Below the pieces are notes generated by a model that was given only the letters and a program-made list of their open reading frames with translations, searched no databases and was not told the DNA's origin. This document shows positions 1-5,981 of a stretch of 11,174 nucleotides of DNA, one piece after another. The DNA comes from Ruminiclostridium sp. (GTDB lineage Bacteria > Bacillota > Clostridia > Oscillospirales > Oscillospiraceae). Every line of letters starts with the position of its first letter. The stretch's first letter is position 1. The stretch spans positions 1 through 11,174 of the forward strand of contig JABUSR010000062.1 of the NCBI GenBank assembly GCA_021442645.1, written 5' to 3'. A program made the translations under genes and the position numbers.

Positions 1-26
1 GCCAGCAGGACAGTCAGTTTTTTCAT
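1..26 (-). CDS. Start of an exported protein, truncated by the window edge
   Basis: Only the first nine residues are visible, reading MKKLTVLLA on the minus strand. Two lysines followed by a run of hydrophobic residues is how a Sec signal peptide or lipoprotein leader begins. The start is supported by an AAAGGAG ribosome binding site about 8 bases upstream of the ATG. The gene runs the same way as the SLH/CotH protein, whose stop is 80 bases upstream, and I see no terminator between them, so the two may be co-transcribed. The mature protein cannot be identified from this window. Confidence 0.55.
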
Positions 27-106
27 AGGGATGCTCCTTTCATGCAATGGGTGGATTTATACGATATCTGTGGCGACGCTCTCCCCCGAAGAGAGGTTTG
101 AAAAGG

Positions 107-2425
107 TTATGTTTCTGGCGAATCCGATACTTCAGGCAGGGCGTAATAGGCGGTGTGGAACCGCTGGAAGAGGGCTGCGCCCTGACTGCGGAGAGCCAGG
201 CCTTCGGGATCCAGAGTCCCGGCAGAGGTGCCGGTAAGGAGGCCGCGGTCGATGGCCCAGCCGAAGGCCTCCGCTGCCCAATCGGGCACCTGATTCCGGT
301 CAATGAAGGTCTCGGGAATGGTTGGGGCACTCAAGTCCTCTCCCAGGCTCTTAGCCACCCGGAAGAAGAAGGAGACCACTTCCTGCCGGGTCACAGGGCG
401 ATCAGGGCCGAAGGTGCCGTCGGGATAGCCCATGACCACACCGCTGGCCGCCGCCCAAGCCACCGCCCGGCTGTACCAAGTCCCCTCCTCCACATCGGAG
501 AATGTGGGGGCGACAGACGTCGTACTCTCTGTTCCGGCAGCGTCGCCGGTGGTGTAGGTGGACTCAGGGAAGGCGGGCGCCGGTGCGGGCGTCTCCTCTG
601 CAGGAAGTTCCGGCTCCCCTGCCAGCCGCCACAGCGCAGTAACCATCATGGCCCGGGTCATGGTCCCCTCAGGAGAGAACCGGGTGAGGCTGGTTCCCTT
701 GAAGATCCCCCGGTCGGTGACATAACCCACAGCCCCGGCGAACCAGTCGCCAGACCTCACGTCTACCAGATGCCCGGGCAGATCCATGTAGGAGGTCTCC
801 CTGACCACCCGCTCATAGAACCATGCATTCCTCTGGGCCAGGAAGGACCTCAGCTCCTCCACGGTGGCACGGTAGCTGCCGGGCGTGATCTCCGGCCAGA
901 GGACGTGGTCCATCCGCTGGCTGGCGGCCAGCAGGGCCCGGCTTTCCTGGAGGGTATTCCGTTCGGCCTCCACCAGAGGGTAGAGTTCCTGATAGGCCGT
1001 CCGCAGGGCCTCCCGGAAGGAAGAAATGTCCCACAGGGCTCGACCCAAGACAGTCTCCCCGGCCACCACCTGGTCCACGGCAAAGTTTGAGACATAGCTG
1101 CCGTAGGATGAATCAAAATCCCACAGCGGCCCGGCGTAGAGCTTCTCCTCCCCGGCAAGCTTATAGAAGTAGGTGGAGGACCGGAAGGCGTCTCCGTCCT
1201 GGCTGAGCTCCAGCATCAGGTAGCACCGAGCCAGGGATTCCACGTCCATATATTCGCTGTAATCCAGCCCCGTTATCGGGTGGGTGCCGCCGTTCATGAC
1301 GGCGTCCTCAAAGGCCTGGTAGAGTTCCCGGATATACAGCAGGCCCTCCTCGGGCAGGTACTCGGGGCTCTTGCACACCACATAGCAGCCGGCGGTGGTG
1401 GAGAACCAGCTGGCCTCCGCCTCCGCCCGAGACTGGAAATCCATCTCCAGCAGATAACCGCCGGAATAGTCCTCCGGCAAGGTGATGCCATCCACATACT
1501 GGTAGCTACGGCCGCCTTCGTCAGTCTTCCGGATGGTGGGCAGGTCCCCCAAATCCCCTGCGTCGGGGTTGGCTTCCTCGATGGCCTCTCCCAGGTCAAA
1601 GATGTCCACCCGGGCCTCTCCCACCTCAGTCTTCTCACAGAGGAGGTAGCTTCCCCGATATTCTCCGTCGTAGTACAGGTCCACAGGGGTGTTATAGGGG
1701 GTGAAGGGCAGGGCAAAGTCCCGGGCCAGGTCATAGGTAAAGGTGTTGTGGAGGAGCGTAGCATCACAGTAGTTGGCCAGCAGGACCCAGGTGGAGGCCT
1801 CCTCCGACGGGAGTCCGGTCTCCAGCAAGTCCACCTTCTCCCCGAGCTTAATCTGATAGGGCTTCTTTGGGTTGTACCAGGTGGTGTTCCCCCGGCCCTT
1901 GATCTGCTTCAGCTCTCCGGCCCACACCTGGGTACCGTCGGCCCGGAGAAGGACAGCCTGGCCCTTGGCCTTATTGTCCTTGGACTGTTCCACCCAGTCC
2001 CGTCCCTTTTGGGTGTTGGCACTGGCGAGCCAGAGGGCACGCAGGTTCTCCGACTTCATCAGCATGAGTTCGGTGCTGTCCCCGCCCCGGGTAAGGGTGA
2101 CTGTCCACCGGCCATCCGCGGGAGGCTCCTCAAAGAGAGCAGAGAGATTAAAGGGGATGCCGCTCTCCAGGGTGGCTATTCCCGCCGGGCCGGTGACCAG
2201 CACGGATCCACCCCCAAAGGTCAGTGTCAGGGCGGACAGGTCGGCAGAAGCGGGCAGAAAGAGCCAGGTACGGCCGTCGACTTGTTGGACCTTCACCTGT
2301 GCGGTCTCCCCGCTCTCCGGAGCCTGCCAGGTTAACTCCCCCAGGTCGTCCGCCGCCAGGGCAGGAAAAGCGGACAGGCCCAGCAGGAGTGCTATGGTTA
2401 AAATGAGGGTTCGGATGAATCTCAT
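107..2425 (-). CDS. Secreted CotH-kinase-like protein with three SLH wall-anchoring repeats
   Basis: This is a 772-residue surface protein. Residues 1-24 form a signal peptide (charged start, hydrophobic core, likely cleavage after FPALA). Residues about 25-130 look like a beta-rich N-terminal domain. Residues about 130-545 match the CotH family: RGNTTW at 178-183, KKPYQIKL at 187-194, a conserved VDLYYDGEYRGSYLLCEK stretch near 248-265, and WDFD at 435-438 with acidic residues that could bind metal. CotH proteins are atypical secreted kinases, first known from spore coats. Three SLH repeats follow (about 556-604, 641-694, 706-760), split by a Pro/Ala/Thr-rich linker, and should bind the protein to cell-wall polymer. 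SLH2 keeps a TRQE signature, SLH1 has TRAM, and SLH3 has a degenerate LRSQ. I chose the start at 2425 because it opens the signal peptide and has AGGAGG six bases upstream; the frame stays open to 2524 but that extension is not protein-like. The kinase substrate is unknown. Confidence 0.9.
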   Translation of the reverse strand: MRFIRTLILTIALLLGLSAFPALAADDLGELTWQAPESGETAQVKVQQVDGRTWLFLPASADLSALTLTFGGGSVLVTGPAGIATLESGIPFNLSALFEEPPADGRWTVTLTRGGDSTELMLMKSENLRALWLASANTQKGRDWVEQSKDNKAKGQAVLLRADGTQVWAGELKQIKGRGNTTWYNPKKPYQIKLGEKVDLLETGLPSEEASTWVLLANYCDATLLHNTFTYDLARDFALPFTPYNTPVDLYYDGEYRGSYLLCEKTEVGEARVDIFDLGEAIEEANPDAGDLGDLPTIRKTDEGGRSYQYVDGITLPEDYSGGYLLEMDFQSRAEAEASWFSTTAGCYVVCKSPEYLPEEGLLYIRELYQAFEDAVMNGGTHPITGLDYSEYMDVESLARCYLMLELSQDGDAFRSSTYFYKLAGEEKLYAGPLWDFDSSYGSYVSNFAVDQVVAGETVLGRALWDISSFREALRTAYQELYPLVEAERNTLQESRALLAASQRMDHVLWPEITPGSYRATVEELRSFLAQRNAWFYERVVRETSYMDLPGHLVDVRSGDWFAGAVGYVTDRGIFKGTSLTRFSPEGTMTRAMMVTALWRLAGEPELPAEETPAPAPAFPESTYTTGDAAGTESTTSVAPTFSDVEEGTWYSRAVAWAAASGVVMGYPDGTFGPDRPVTRQEVVSFFFRVAKSLGEDLSAPTIPETFIDRNQVPDWAAEAFGWAIDRGLLTGTSAGTLDPEGLALRSQGAALFQRFHTAYYALPEVSDSPET

Positions 2426-2483
2426 GGGAAACCTCCTGTCGTCAAAGCGCCATAGGGCGTAGGCATTCCGAGTTTGTTCTGTT

Positions 2484-2512
2484 ATTTTACCACAGAATCC
2501 CGCCGGATACCA
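2484..2512 (-). promoter_or_regulatory. Candidate promoter of the CotH/SLH gene
   Basis: On the minus strand TAAAAT (2484-2489) is preceded by TGG, giving an extended -10 (TGnTAAAAT). The -35 at 17-base spacing (TGGTAT, 2507-2512) is weak, which an extended -10 can tolerate. The predicted transcript would start near 2477, about 50 bases before the ATG. An imperfect palindrome (2499-2517) overlaps the -35. Confidence 0.4.
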
Positions 2513-2517
2513 GCGGG
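2499..2517. repeat. Imperfect 8-bp inverted repeat overlapping the -35 of the CotH/SLH promoter
   Basis: On the minus strand the arms are CCCGCTGG and CCGGCGGG, separated by TAT, with one non-Watson-Crick position that would be a G-U pair in RNA. The position over the putative -35 would suit a repressor site. It is not followed by a T-run, so it is not a terminator for the upstream rubrerythrin transcript. The function is inferred from position only. Confidence 0.35.
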
Positions 2518-2559
2518 AAAGCATTGCCTGGGAAAATTTCTGCTCCCCCAGAGAAAAAG

Positions 2560-2593
2560 AAAAAGAGAAGCCGCCGAAGCGGCTTCTCTTTTT
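2560..2593 (-). terminator. rbr: Strong intrinsic terminator of rubrerythrin
   Basis: A perfect 15-bp stem joins 2560-2574 to 2579-2593. The four-base loop reads UUCG in the minus-strand transcript, closed by C-G, which is the unusually stable cUUCGg tetraloop. In that direction it is followed by a T-rich tail (TTTTT C TTTTT). It begins about 28 bases after the rubrerythrin stop codon and separates that gene from the CotH/SLH gene. The A-rich flank gives it terminator character on the plus strand too, but no plus-strand gene reads into it here. Confidence 0.9.
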
Positions 2594-2620
2594 CCTGTTG
2601 GGAGGATCGACCCATATCGA

Positions 2621-3154
2621 TCAATAATTGTCTGCCTTGATCTCGAAGTAAGCCTGGGGCTTGCCGCAGACAGGGCACTCAGCGGGGGCCTCGTCGCCGA
2701 ACTCCAGGTGGCCGCAGTTACGGCAGTACCAAACCTTGACGGCCTGCTTCTTGAAGACTTCCTGGGCCTCCAGGTTCTCCACCAGCTTCAGGTAACGCTC
2801 ATAGTGGGACTTCTCGATCTCGCCCACGAAAGTGAACATATCAGCGATGCGGTGGAAGCCCTCTTCGTGAGCCTCTTCTGCCATGCGCTTATACATGGAG
2901 GTCCACTCCTCGTGCTCACCCTCGGCGGCTGCCATCAGGTTCTCGGGGGTGGTGCCGATGCCGGACAGTTCGGTGAACCACAGCTTGGCATGCTCCTTCT
3001 CGTTGCCTGCGGTCTCCTCAAAGAAGGCGGCGATCTGCTCATAGCCCTCTGCGCGGGCCACTTCTGCGAAGTAGGTGTACTTGTTTCTTGCCTGGCTTTC
3101 GCCTGCGAATGCTTCCATCAGGTTGGCTTCGGTCTTGCTGCCTTTCAGTTCCAT
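2621..3154 (-). CDS. rbr: Rubrerythrin (non-haem diiron peroxidase with rubredoxin-like tail)
   Basis: This 177-residue protein matches classical rubrerythrin from end to end and has its usual length. Residues 1 to about 135 are the ferritin-like four-helix domain. Candidate diiron ligands are E19, E52 and H55 (ExxH), E80 and E83, and E114 with H117 (second ExxH). The C-terminal rubredoxin-like domain has the Fe(Cys)4 site C144-x2-C147 and C160-x2-C163. The family reduces hydrogen peroxide to water in the cytoplasm of anaerobes, with electrons passing from NAD(P)H through rubredoxin-type partners. The ATG at 3154 has AAAGGAG seven bases upstream. The gene is divergent from rapZ, has its own terminator, and is probably monocistronic. 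It is commonly under peroxide or oxygen control; I see no clear PerR box. Confidence 0.98.
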   Translation of the reverse strand: MELKGSKTEANLMEAFAGESQARNKYTYFAEVARAEGYEQIAAFFEETAGNEKEHAKLWFTELSGIGTTPENLMAAAEGEHEEWTSMYKRMAEEAHEEGFHRIADMFTFVGEIEKSHYERYLKLVENLEAQEVFKKQAVKVWYCRNCGHLEFGDEAPAECPVCGKPQAYFEIKADNY

Positions 3155-3197
3155 AGTAGATCTCCTTTCAAGACACTAGTCGTTAGATTTCCGATGC

Positions 3198-3217
3198 AAG
3201 CGGGGCTCTCCCCGCTT
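3198..3217 (-). promoter_or_regulatory. Perfect hairpin in the rubrerythrin 5' leader
   Basis: A perfect 8-bp inverted repeat, AAGCGGGG and CCCCGCTT with a four-base loop, lies about 44 bases before the rubrerythrin start codon, between its candidate promoter and its ribosome binding site. No U-run follows on the minus strand, so it is more likely an mRNA leader structure (stability or translation control) than a terminator. The role is inferred. Confidence 0.5.
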
Positions 3218-3259
3218 TCTGATATCCCTTATGCTGTTATTCTACACGAGAACAACGGG

Positions 3260-3288
3260 ACTATACTGTGACTTTAGCACACTTGGAA
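3260..3288 (-). promoter_or_regulatory. Candidate rubrerythrin promoter
   Basis: On the minus strand TATAGT (3260-3265) lies 17 bases from TTCCAA (3283-3288), which matches the -35 consensus at only three positions. Transcription would start near 3253 and give a leader of about 100 bases. A second -10-like hexamer, TAGAAT (3239-3244), is possible but has no matching -35. The -10 lies inside an imperfect CTATA-N7-TTTAG dyad that could be an operator. Confidence 0.4.
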
Positions 3289-3383
3289 GGAAATGAAAAG
3301 AAGTTTTTGAAACCTTCACGGGCCTATGTTTCTCTCCCCCAAAGGGTAGGCGCGGCACTGGGGGGTAACGGCCCGGAACCGAT

Positions 3384-3455
3384 GGGGGCGGCATCCCTGT
3401 TTTGGCTGGGCCTGCCGTCCCCGGTTGGGGGCTCCGGCAGGGGTTCGCCCTTGCC
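3384..3455 (+). other. Cluster of three mutually exclusive hairpins, possible structured RNA or attenuator
   Basis: Stem A pairs 3384-3393 with 3413-3422 (10 bp, one G-U). Stem B pairs 3411-3417 with 3435-3441 and, inside it, 3419-3422 with 3427-3430. Stem C pairs 3436-3443 with 3448-3455 (8 bp, one G-U) around a UUCG loop, with TTTTT at 3465-3469. A excludes B, and B excludes C, the pattern expected of a leader with switching structures. Against this, the U-run starts 9 bases after stem C, stem C overlaps the rapZ -35, and I find no clear promoter upstream. It may simply be chance pairing in GC-rich DNA. Confidence 0.3.
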
Positions 3456-3479
3456 CCATGCAGATTTTTATGGTATAAT
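3451..3479 (+). promoter_or_regulatory. rapZ promoter with extended -10
   Basis: TTGCCC (3451-3456, four of six consensus bases including TTG) is separated by 17 bases from a perfect TATAAT (3474-3479), which is preceded by TGG to give an extended -10. Transcription should start near 3486, about 34 bases before the rapZ ATG. This is the best promoter in the window and probably drives rapZ-whiA and perhaps the genes beyond. Confidence 0.8.
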
Positions 3480-3519
3480 ATTATGATTAAAGAGCAAAAG
3501 AGATTAGAGGGATAATGCC

Positions 3520-4383
3520 ATGGAATTCATCATCATCTCCGGCCTATCCGGAGCAGGGAAATCCTCCGCCGCAGCCTTCCTGGAGGACCTGGGCTTCTAC
3601 TGCGTGGATAACCTGCCGGTGGCCCTCATCACCAGCTTTGCCGGGCTCTGCAGAGCCGGGGCAGGCTCCGGCAAGTACAGCCGGGTGGCCCTGGTCACCG
3701 ATATCCGGGGCGGCCAGACCTTTGACGAGTTCTTCCAGGCCCTGGATGAGCTTTCCGCCATGGATCTGGACTACAAGATCCTCTTTGTGGAGGCCTCCGA
3801 CGATGTCATCATCAAGCGCTATAAAGAGACCCGCCACAACCACCCTCTCTGCCGCCAGGGTCTCTCCCTGCCTGAAGCCGTCCAGTTGGAGCGCACCGCC
3901 CTGGACCCCGTCCGATGCCGGGCCGGGCACATCCTGAACACTGATGGTCTCAACCTCTCCAAGTTCCGGGGGGAACTGCTCCGGCTCTTCGGTATGGAAT
4001 CCCCCAACGAAGCCATCTCTGTGTCTGTCACCTCCTTCGGATTTAAGTACGGCATCCCTATCGATGCCGACCTGGTCTTCGATGTGCGGTTCCTGCCCAA
4101 CCCCTACTATATTCCCGAATTGAAGGAGTGCACCGGTCTGGAGGAGGACGTCCGCGCCTTCCTTTTCGGCTATCAGCAGACCCACGAGTTCCTCCGGTAT
4201 CTGGAGGCCCTGCTGGCCTTCCTTCTCCCTCAATATGCTCAGGAGGGTAAGCCCTCCCTGGTCATTGCCGTAGGCTGTACCGGCGGACATCACCGGTCGG
4301 TGGCCATTGCCCACGCCCTGGCCGAGTTCATCCACCAGAAAGGCTACCAGGCCCGGGAGCAGCACCGGGACATCTCCCGGTGA
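3520..4383 (+). CDS. rapZ: RapZ/YvcJ family nucleotide-binding protein
   Basis: The 287-residue product has the usual length for RapZ (YvcJ in Bacillus). The N-terminal P-loop domain carries a Walker A motif, GLSGAGKS (8-15), followed by the family's FYCVDNLP (27-33) and the VTDIRGG segment around D61. The C-terminal domain has the conserved FDVRFLPNPYY (187-197) and GCTGGHHRS (252-260). In E. coli this second domain senses glucosamine-6-phosphate and RapZ directs RNase E to the small RNA GlmZ; YvcJ of Bacillus binds and hydrolyses nucleotides and affects competence. The E. coli RNA partners are not expected here, so the precise role is open. The ATG at 3520 is preceded by a modest GAGGG at eight bases. 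whiA follows after 56 bases with no terminator. yvcK, usually next in Bacillus, is missing. Confidence 0.97.
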   Translation: MEFIIISGLSGAGKSSAAAFLEDLGFYCVDNLPVALITSFAGLCRAGAGSGKYSRVALVTDIRGGQTFDEFFQALDELSAMDLDYKILFVEASDDVIIKRYKETRHNHPLCRQGLSLPEAVQLERTALDPVRCRAGHILNTDGLNLSKFRGELLRLFGMESPNEAISVSVTSFGFKYGIPIDADLVFDVRFLPNPYYIPELKECTGLEEDVRAFLFGYQQTHEFLRYLEALLAFLLPQYAQEGKPSLVIAVGCTGGHHRSVAIAHALAEFIHQKGYQAREQHRDISR

Positions 4384-4439
4384 TCCCCCCTCACGAGACC
4401 CCAGCCCCGTCTGACCACACCCATCAGGGAGGAATCTCT

Positions 4440-5339
4440 ATGTCCTTTTCCAGCCAAGTGAAGGCCGAGCTCTGCCGGGACCGCATCCAGCGGCGGTGCT
4501 GCGCCCAGGCCGAAGCCTGCGGAGTCCTGCTCTACTGCAACCGATTCTCCCCCCAGGAGGTGCGAATCGTCACTGAGTCCGATACCTTTGCCCGGCGGCT
4601 CCCCACCCTTTTCCACCGGGCCTTCGGCCTGGAGTTCGACTCCCGGGGAGATCCCGACAGCCCCAAGCAGATATTTTCCGTCACCGACCGGCAGAAACTC
4701 TCCCTGCTGTGGGATCTGTGTGCCTTCGATCCCGCCGGTCTGGCCCACCACATTAATTTCGGTCTCATGGAAGAAACCCACTGCCGCCAGGCCTTCCTGC
4801 GGGGGGCCTTCCTGGCCGGCGGGTCGGTCACCGACCCGCTGAAAGGCTACCACCTAGAGTTCTCCACCAGCCACCGATCCGTGAGCCGGGAACTGGCTGC
4901 CCTCCTCCGGGAGGCTGGCTCCGCCCCCAAAGAGGCCATCCGGAAAGGGAACCATATCGTCTATTTCAAGCAGAGTGAGGCCGTGGAAGACCTCCTGACT
5001 GTTATCGGCGCACCGATCTGTGCTATGGATATCATGAACGCCAAGGCGGAGAAAAACCTCCGCAACGGCGTTAACCGCCGGGTCAACTGCGACGCCGCCA
5101 ACCTGGGCAAGACCGTAGATGCCGCTATGGAACAACGGCAGGCCATCCAGGCCCTCCGGGCGGCCGGTGTCTTCGACGACCTCTCTCCCAAGCTCCAGGA
5201 GGCCGCCCTCCTGCGGGAAGCCAGCCCTGAGCTCTCCCTCTCCCAGCTGGCTGACCTCTGCGACCCCCCCGTGACCAAGTCCTCCCTGAGTCATCGTCTC
5301 CGGAAGCTCATCGAGTTGAGTCAGAAGCTGGAGGGGTGA
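4440..5339 (+). CDS. whiA: DNA-binding protein WhiA
   Basis: This 299-residue protein matches WhiA. The N-terminal part is a LAGLIDADG-homing-endonuclease-like fold, with the conserved FLRGAFLAGGSVTDP at 119-133 and KGYHLEF at 135-141. The family signature NRRVNCDAANLGKT is at 212-224. A C-terminal helix-turn-helix follows (about 245-295). WhiA is a sporulation-division transcription factor in actinomycetes; in Bacillus it is a nucleoid-associated protein that affects division and chromosome segregation. The homing-endonuclease fold is not thought to cut DNA. I chose the ATG at 4440 because GGGAGG lies about eight bases upstream and homology starts there; the frame also opens at a GTG touching the rapZ stop, but that extension is Pro-rich and lacks family similarity. 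Co-transcription with rapZ is likely. Confidence 0.97.
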   Translation: MSFSSQVKAELCRDRIQRRCCAQAEACGVLLYCNRFSPQEVRIVTESDTFARRLPTLFHRAFGLEFDSRGDPDSPKQIFSVTDRQKLSLLWDLCAFDPAGLAHHINFGLMEETHCRQAFLRGAFLAGGSVTDPLKGYHLEFSTSHRSVSRELAALLREAGSAPKEAIRKGNHIVYFKQSEAVEDLLTVIGAPICAMDIMNAKAEKNLRNGVNRRVNCDAANLGKTVDAAMEQRQAIQALRAAGVFDDLSPKLQEAALLREASPELSLSQLADLCDPPVTKSSLSHRLRKLIELSQKLEG

Positions 5340-5395
5340 AGAGCTGTCCCTGCTCGAAGAACCGCTCGCTTTCTACAGCCATCCCTTTTGGAGAA

Positions 5396-5404
5396 TGCTA
5401 TACT
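5396..5404 (+). promoter_or_regulatory. Possible internal promoter before the C_GCAxxG_C_C gene
   Basis: TGCTATACT (5396-5404) is an extended -10 with five of six bases matching TATAAT. The -35 at 17-base spacing is poor (CAGCCA). An overlapping alternative uses TTGGAG (5388-5393) with AATATT (5411-5416). The 101-base gap before the next gene is locally AT-richer than its surroundings, which supports a regulatory role. Confidence 0.4.
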
Positions 5405-5440
5405 CTGCCCAATATTACTATAGAAAAGGAGATCCCCATC

Positions 5441-5890
5441 ATGACTCGTTATGAACAAGCTGTCGCATACCACAAAAAAGGATTTAACTGCAATCAGTCC
5501 CTGCTTGCCTCCTTCGCCGACATCACCGGCATGACCGAGCAGGAGTGCTTCGACCTGGGTGCCGGCTTCGGTGCAGGTGCCTTCACCGGTGAGCTCTGCG
5601 GCGCCCTTACCGGCGGCATTATGGTCCTTGGCAAGGCCACCCCTGTGGACCCCGCCGACCCCGTGGGCAGCAAGCGGCGCACCGGCGCCCTGGGCAAGGA
5701 ATTCCAGGCCCGCTTTGAGGCCAAGTACGGAAGCCTCCGCTGCACCCCCCTGCTGAAGACTGAGATCAAGCCCGAGACCTCTGCCGCCGCTATGGAGGTA
5801 GGTACCACCAACCGATGTGAAATCCTCATCCTGGCCGCTATGGAAATCGTAGAGGAAATCCTGGCCGAGCGCCAGGCTGCCAACGGCTGA
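5441..5890 (+). CDS. C_GCAxxG_C_C family redox-type protein
   Basis: This 149-residue protein fits the C_GCAxxG_C_C family, small putative redox-active proteins of about 140 residues with four invariant cysteines. These appear as C17 (in FNCNQ), C53 within the CGAxxG signature (CGALTG, 53-58) next to a Gly-rich GAGFGAG stretch (40-46), C101 and C126. C36 is an additional cysteine. No signal peptide is present, so it should be cytoplasmic. The biochemical role of the family is not established; thiol chemistry or metal binding is inferred from the cysteines. The ATG at 5441 has AAGGAG nine bases upstream; the frame also opens at a GTG overlapping the whiA stop, but that extension would cross the putative promoter and start too close to its upstream G-rich stretch. 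dnaE follows after 91 bases. Confidence 0.92.
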   Translation: MTRYEQAVAYHKKGFNCNQSLLASFADITGMTEQECFDLGAGFGAGAFTGELCGALTGGIMVLGKATPVDPADPVGSKRRTGALGKEFQARFEAKYGSLRCTPLLKTEIKPETSAAAMEVGTTNRCEILILAAMEIVEEILAERQAANG

Positions 5891-5981
5891 TCCCCGCTCA
5901 TTTGATTTGACCCGCTCCGGGCAGCGAGTTCCTCCGCTTCCCGGGAACCACCCCGACAGTCCCCCCGGAAGGAGACCGATC

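Larger units (their letters stand above)
3155..3519. other. Gene-free divergent region between rubrerythrin and rapZ
   Basis: This stretch holds the rubrerythrin leader hairpin and promoter on its left and the rapZ promoter on its right. Between them, about 3330-3460 is very G/C-rich and full of complementary blocks. I find no tRNA, rRNA, SRP RNA or recognised riboswitch in it. An open frame from GTG at 3268 to 3486 exists on the plus strand, but it has no ribosome binding site, low-complexity composition, and runs across the rapZ promoter, so I do not call it a gene. Confidence 0.7.

Noticed and set aside
27..106. Short inverted repeat CTCTC/GAGAG as a terminator after the CotH/SLH gene
   Set aside because: The stem is only 5 bp with no T-run after it on the minus strand.
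47..2335. Long plus-strand open frames opposite the CotH/SLH gene (47-1090 and 1280-2335)
   Set aside because: They are antisense to a gene with clear domains, lack ribosome binding sites and show no recognisable motifs. GC-rich third positions keep the opposite strand open.
3353..3380. GGCACTGGG...CCCGGAA stretch faintly like the 3' part of a cobalamin riboswitch
   Set aside because: The conserved B12-box core and the other riboswitch elements are missing, and the resemblance is short enough to be chance.
3268..3486. 72-residue plus-strand frame before rapZ
   Set aside because: GTG start without a ribosome binding site, Gly/Pro-rich low-complexity product, and it runs through the rapZ promoter.
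3544..4365. 273-residue minus-strand frame opposite rapZ
   Set aside because: It is a shadow of rapZ, which has intact motifs over its full length.
4380..4439. Upstream GTG start for whiA overlapping the rapZ stop
   Set aside because: The 20 extra residues are Pro/His-rich and outside the family; the ATG at 4440 has a good ribosome binding site.
5336..5440. GTG start overlapping the whiA stop for the C_GCAxxG_C_C gene
   Set aside because: The G-rich stretch before it is too close to act as a ribosome binding site, and the ATG at 5441 has AAGGAG and gives the family's normal length.
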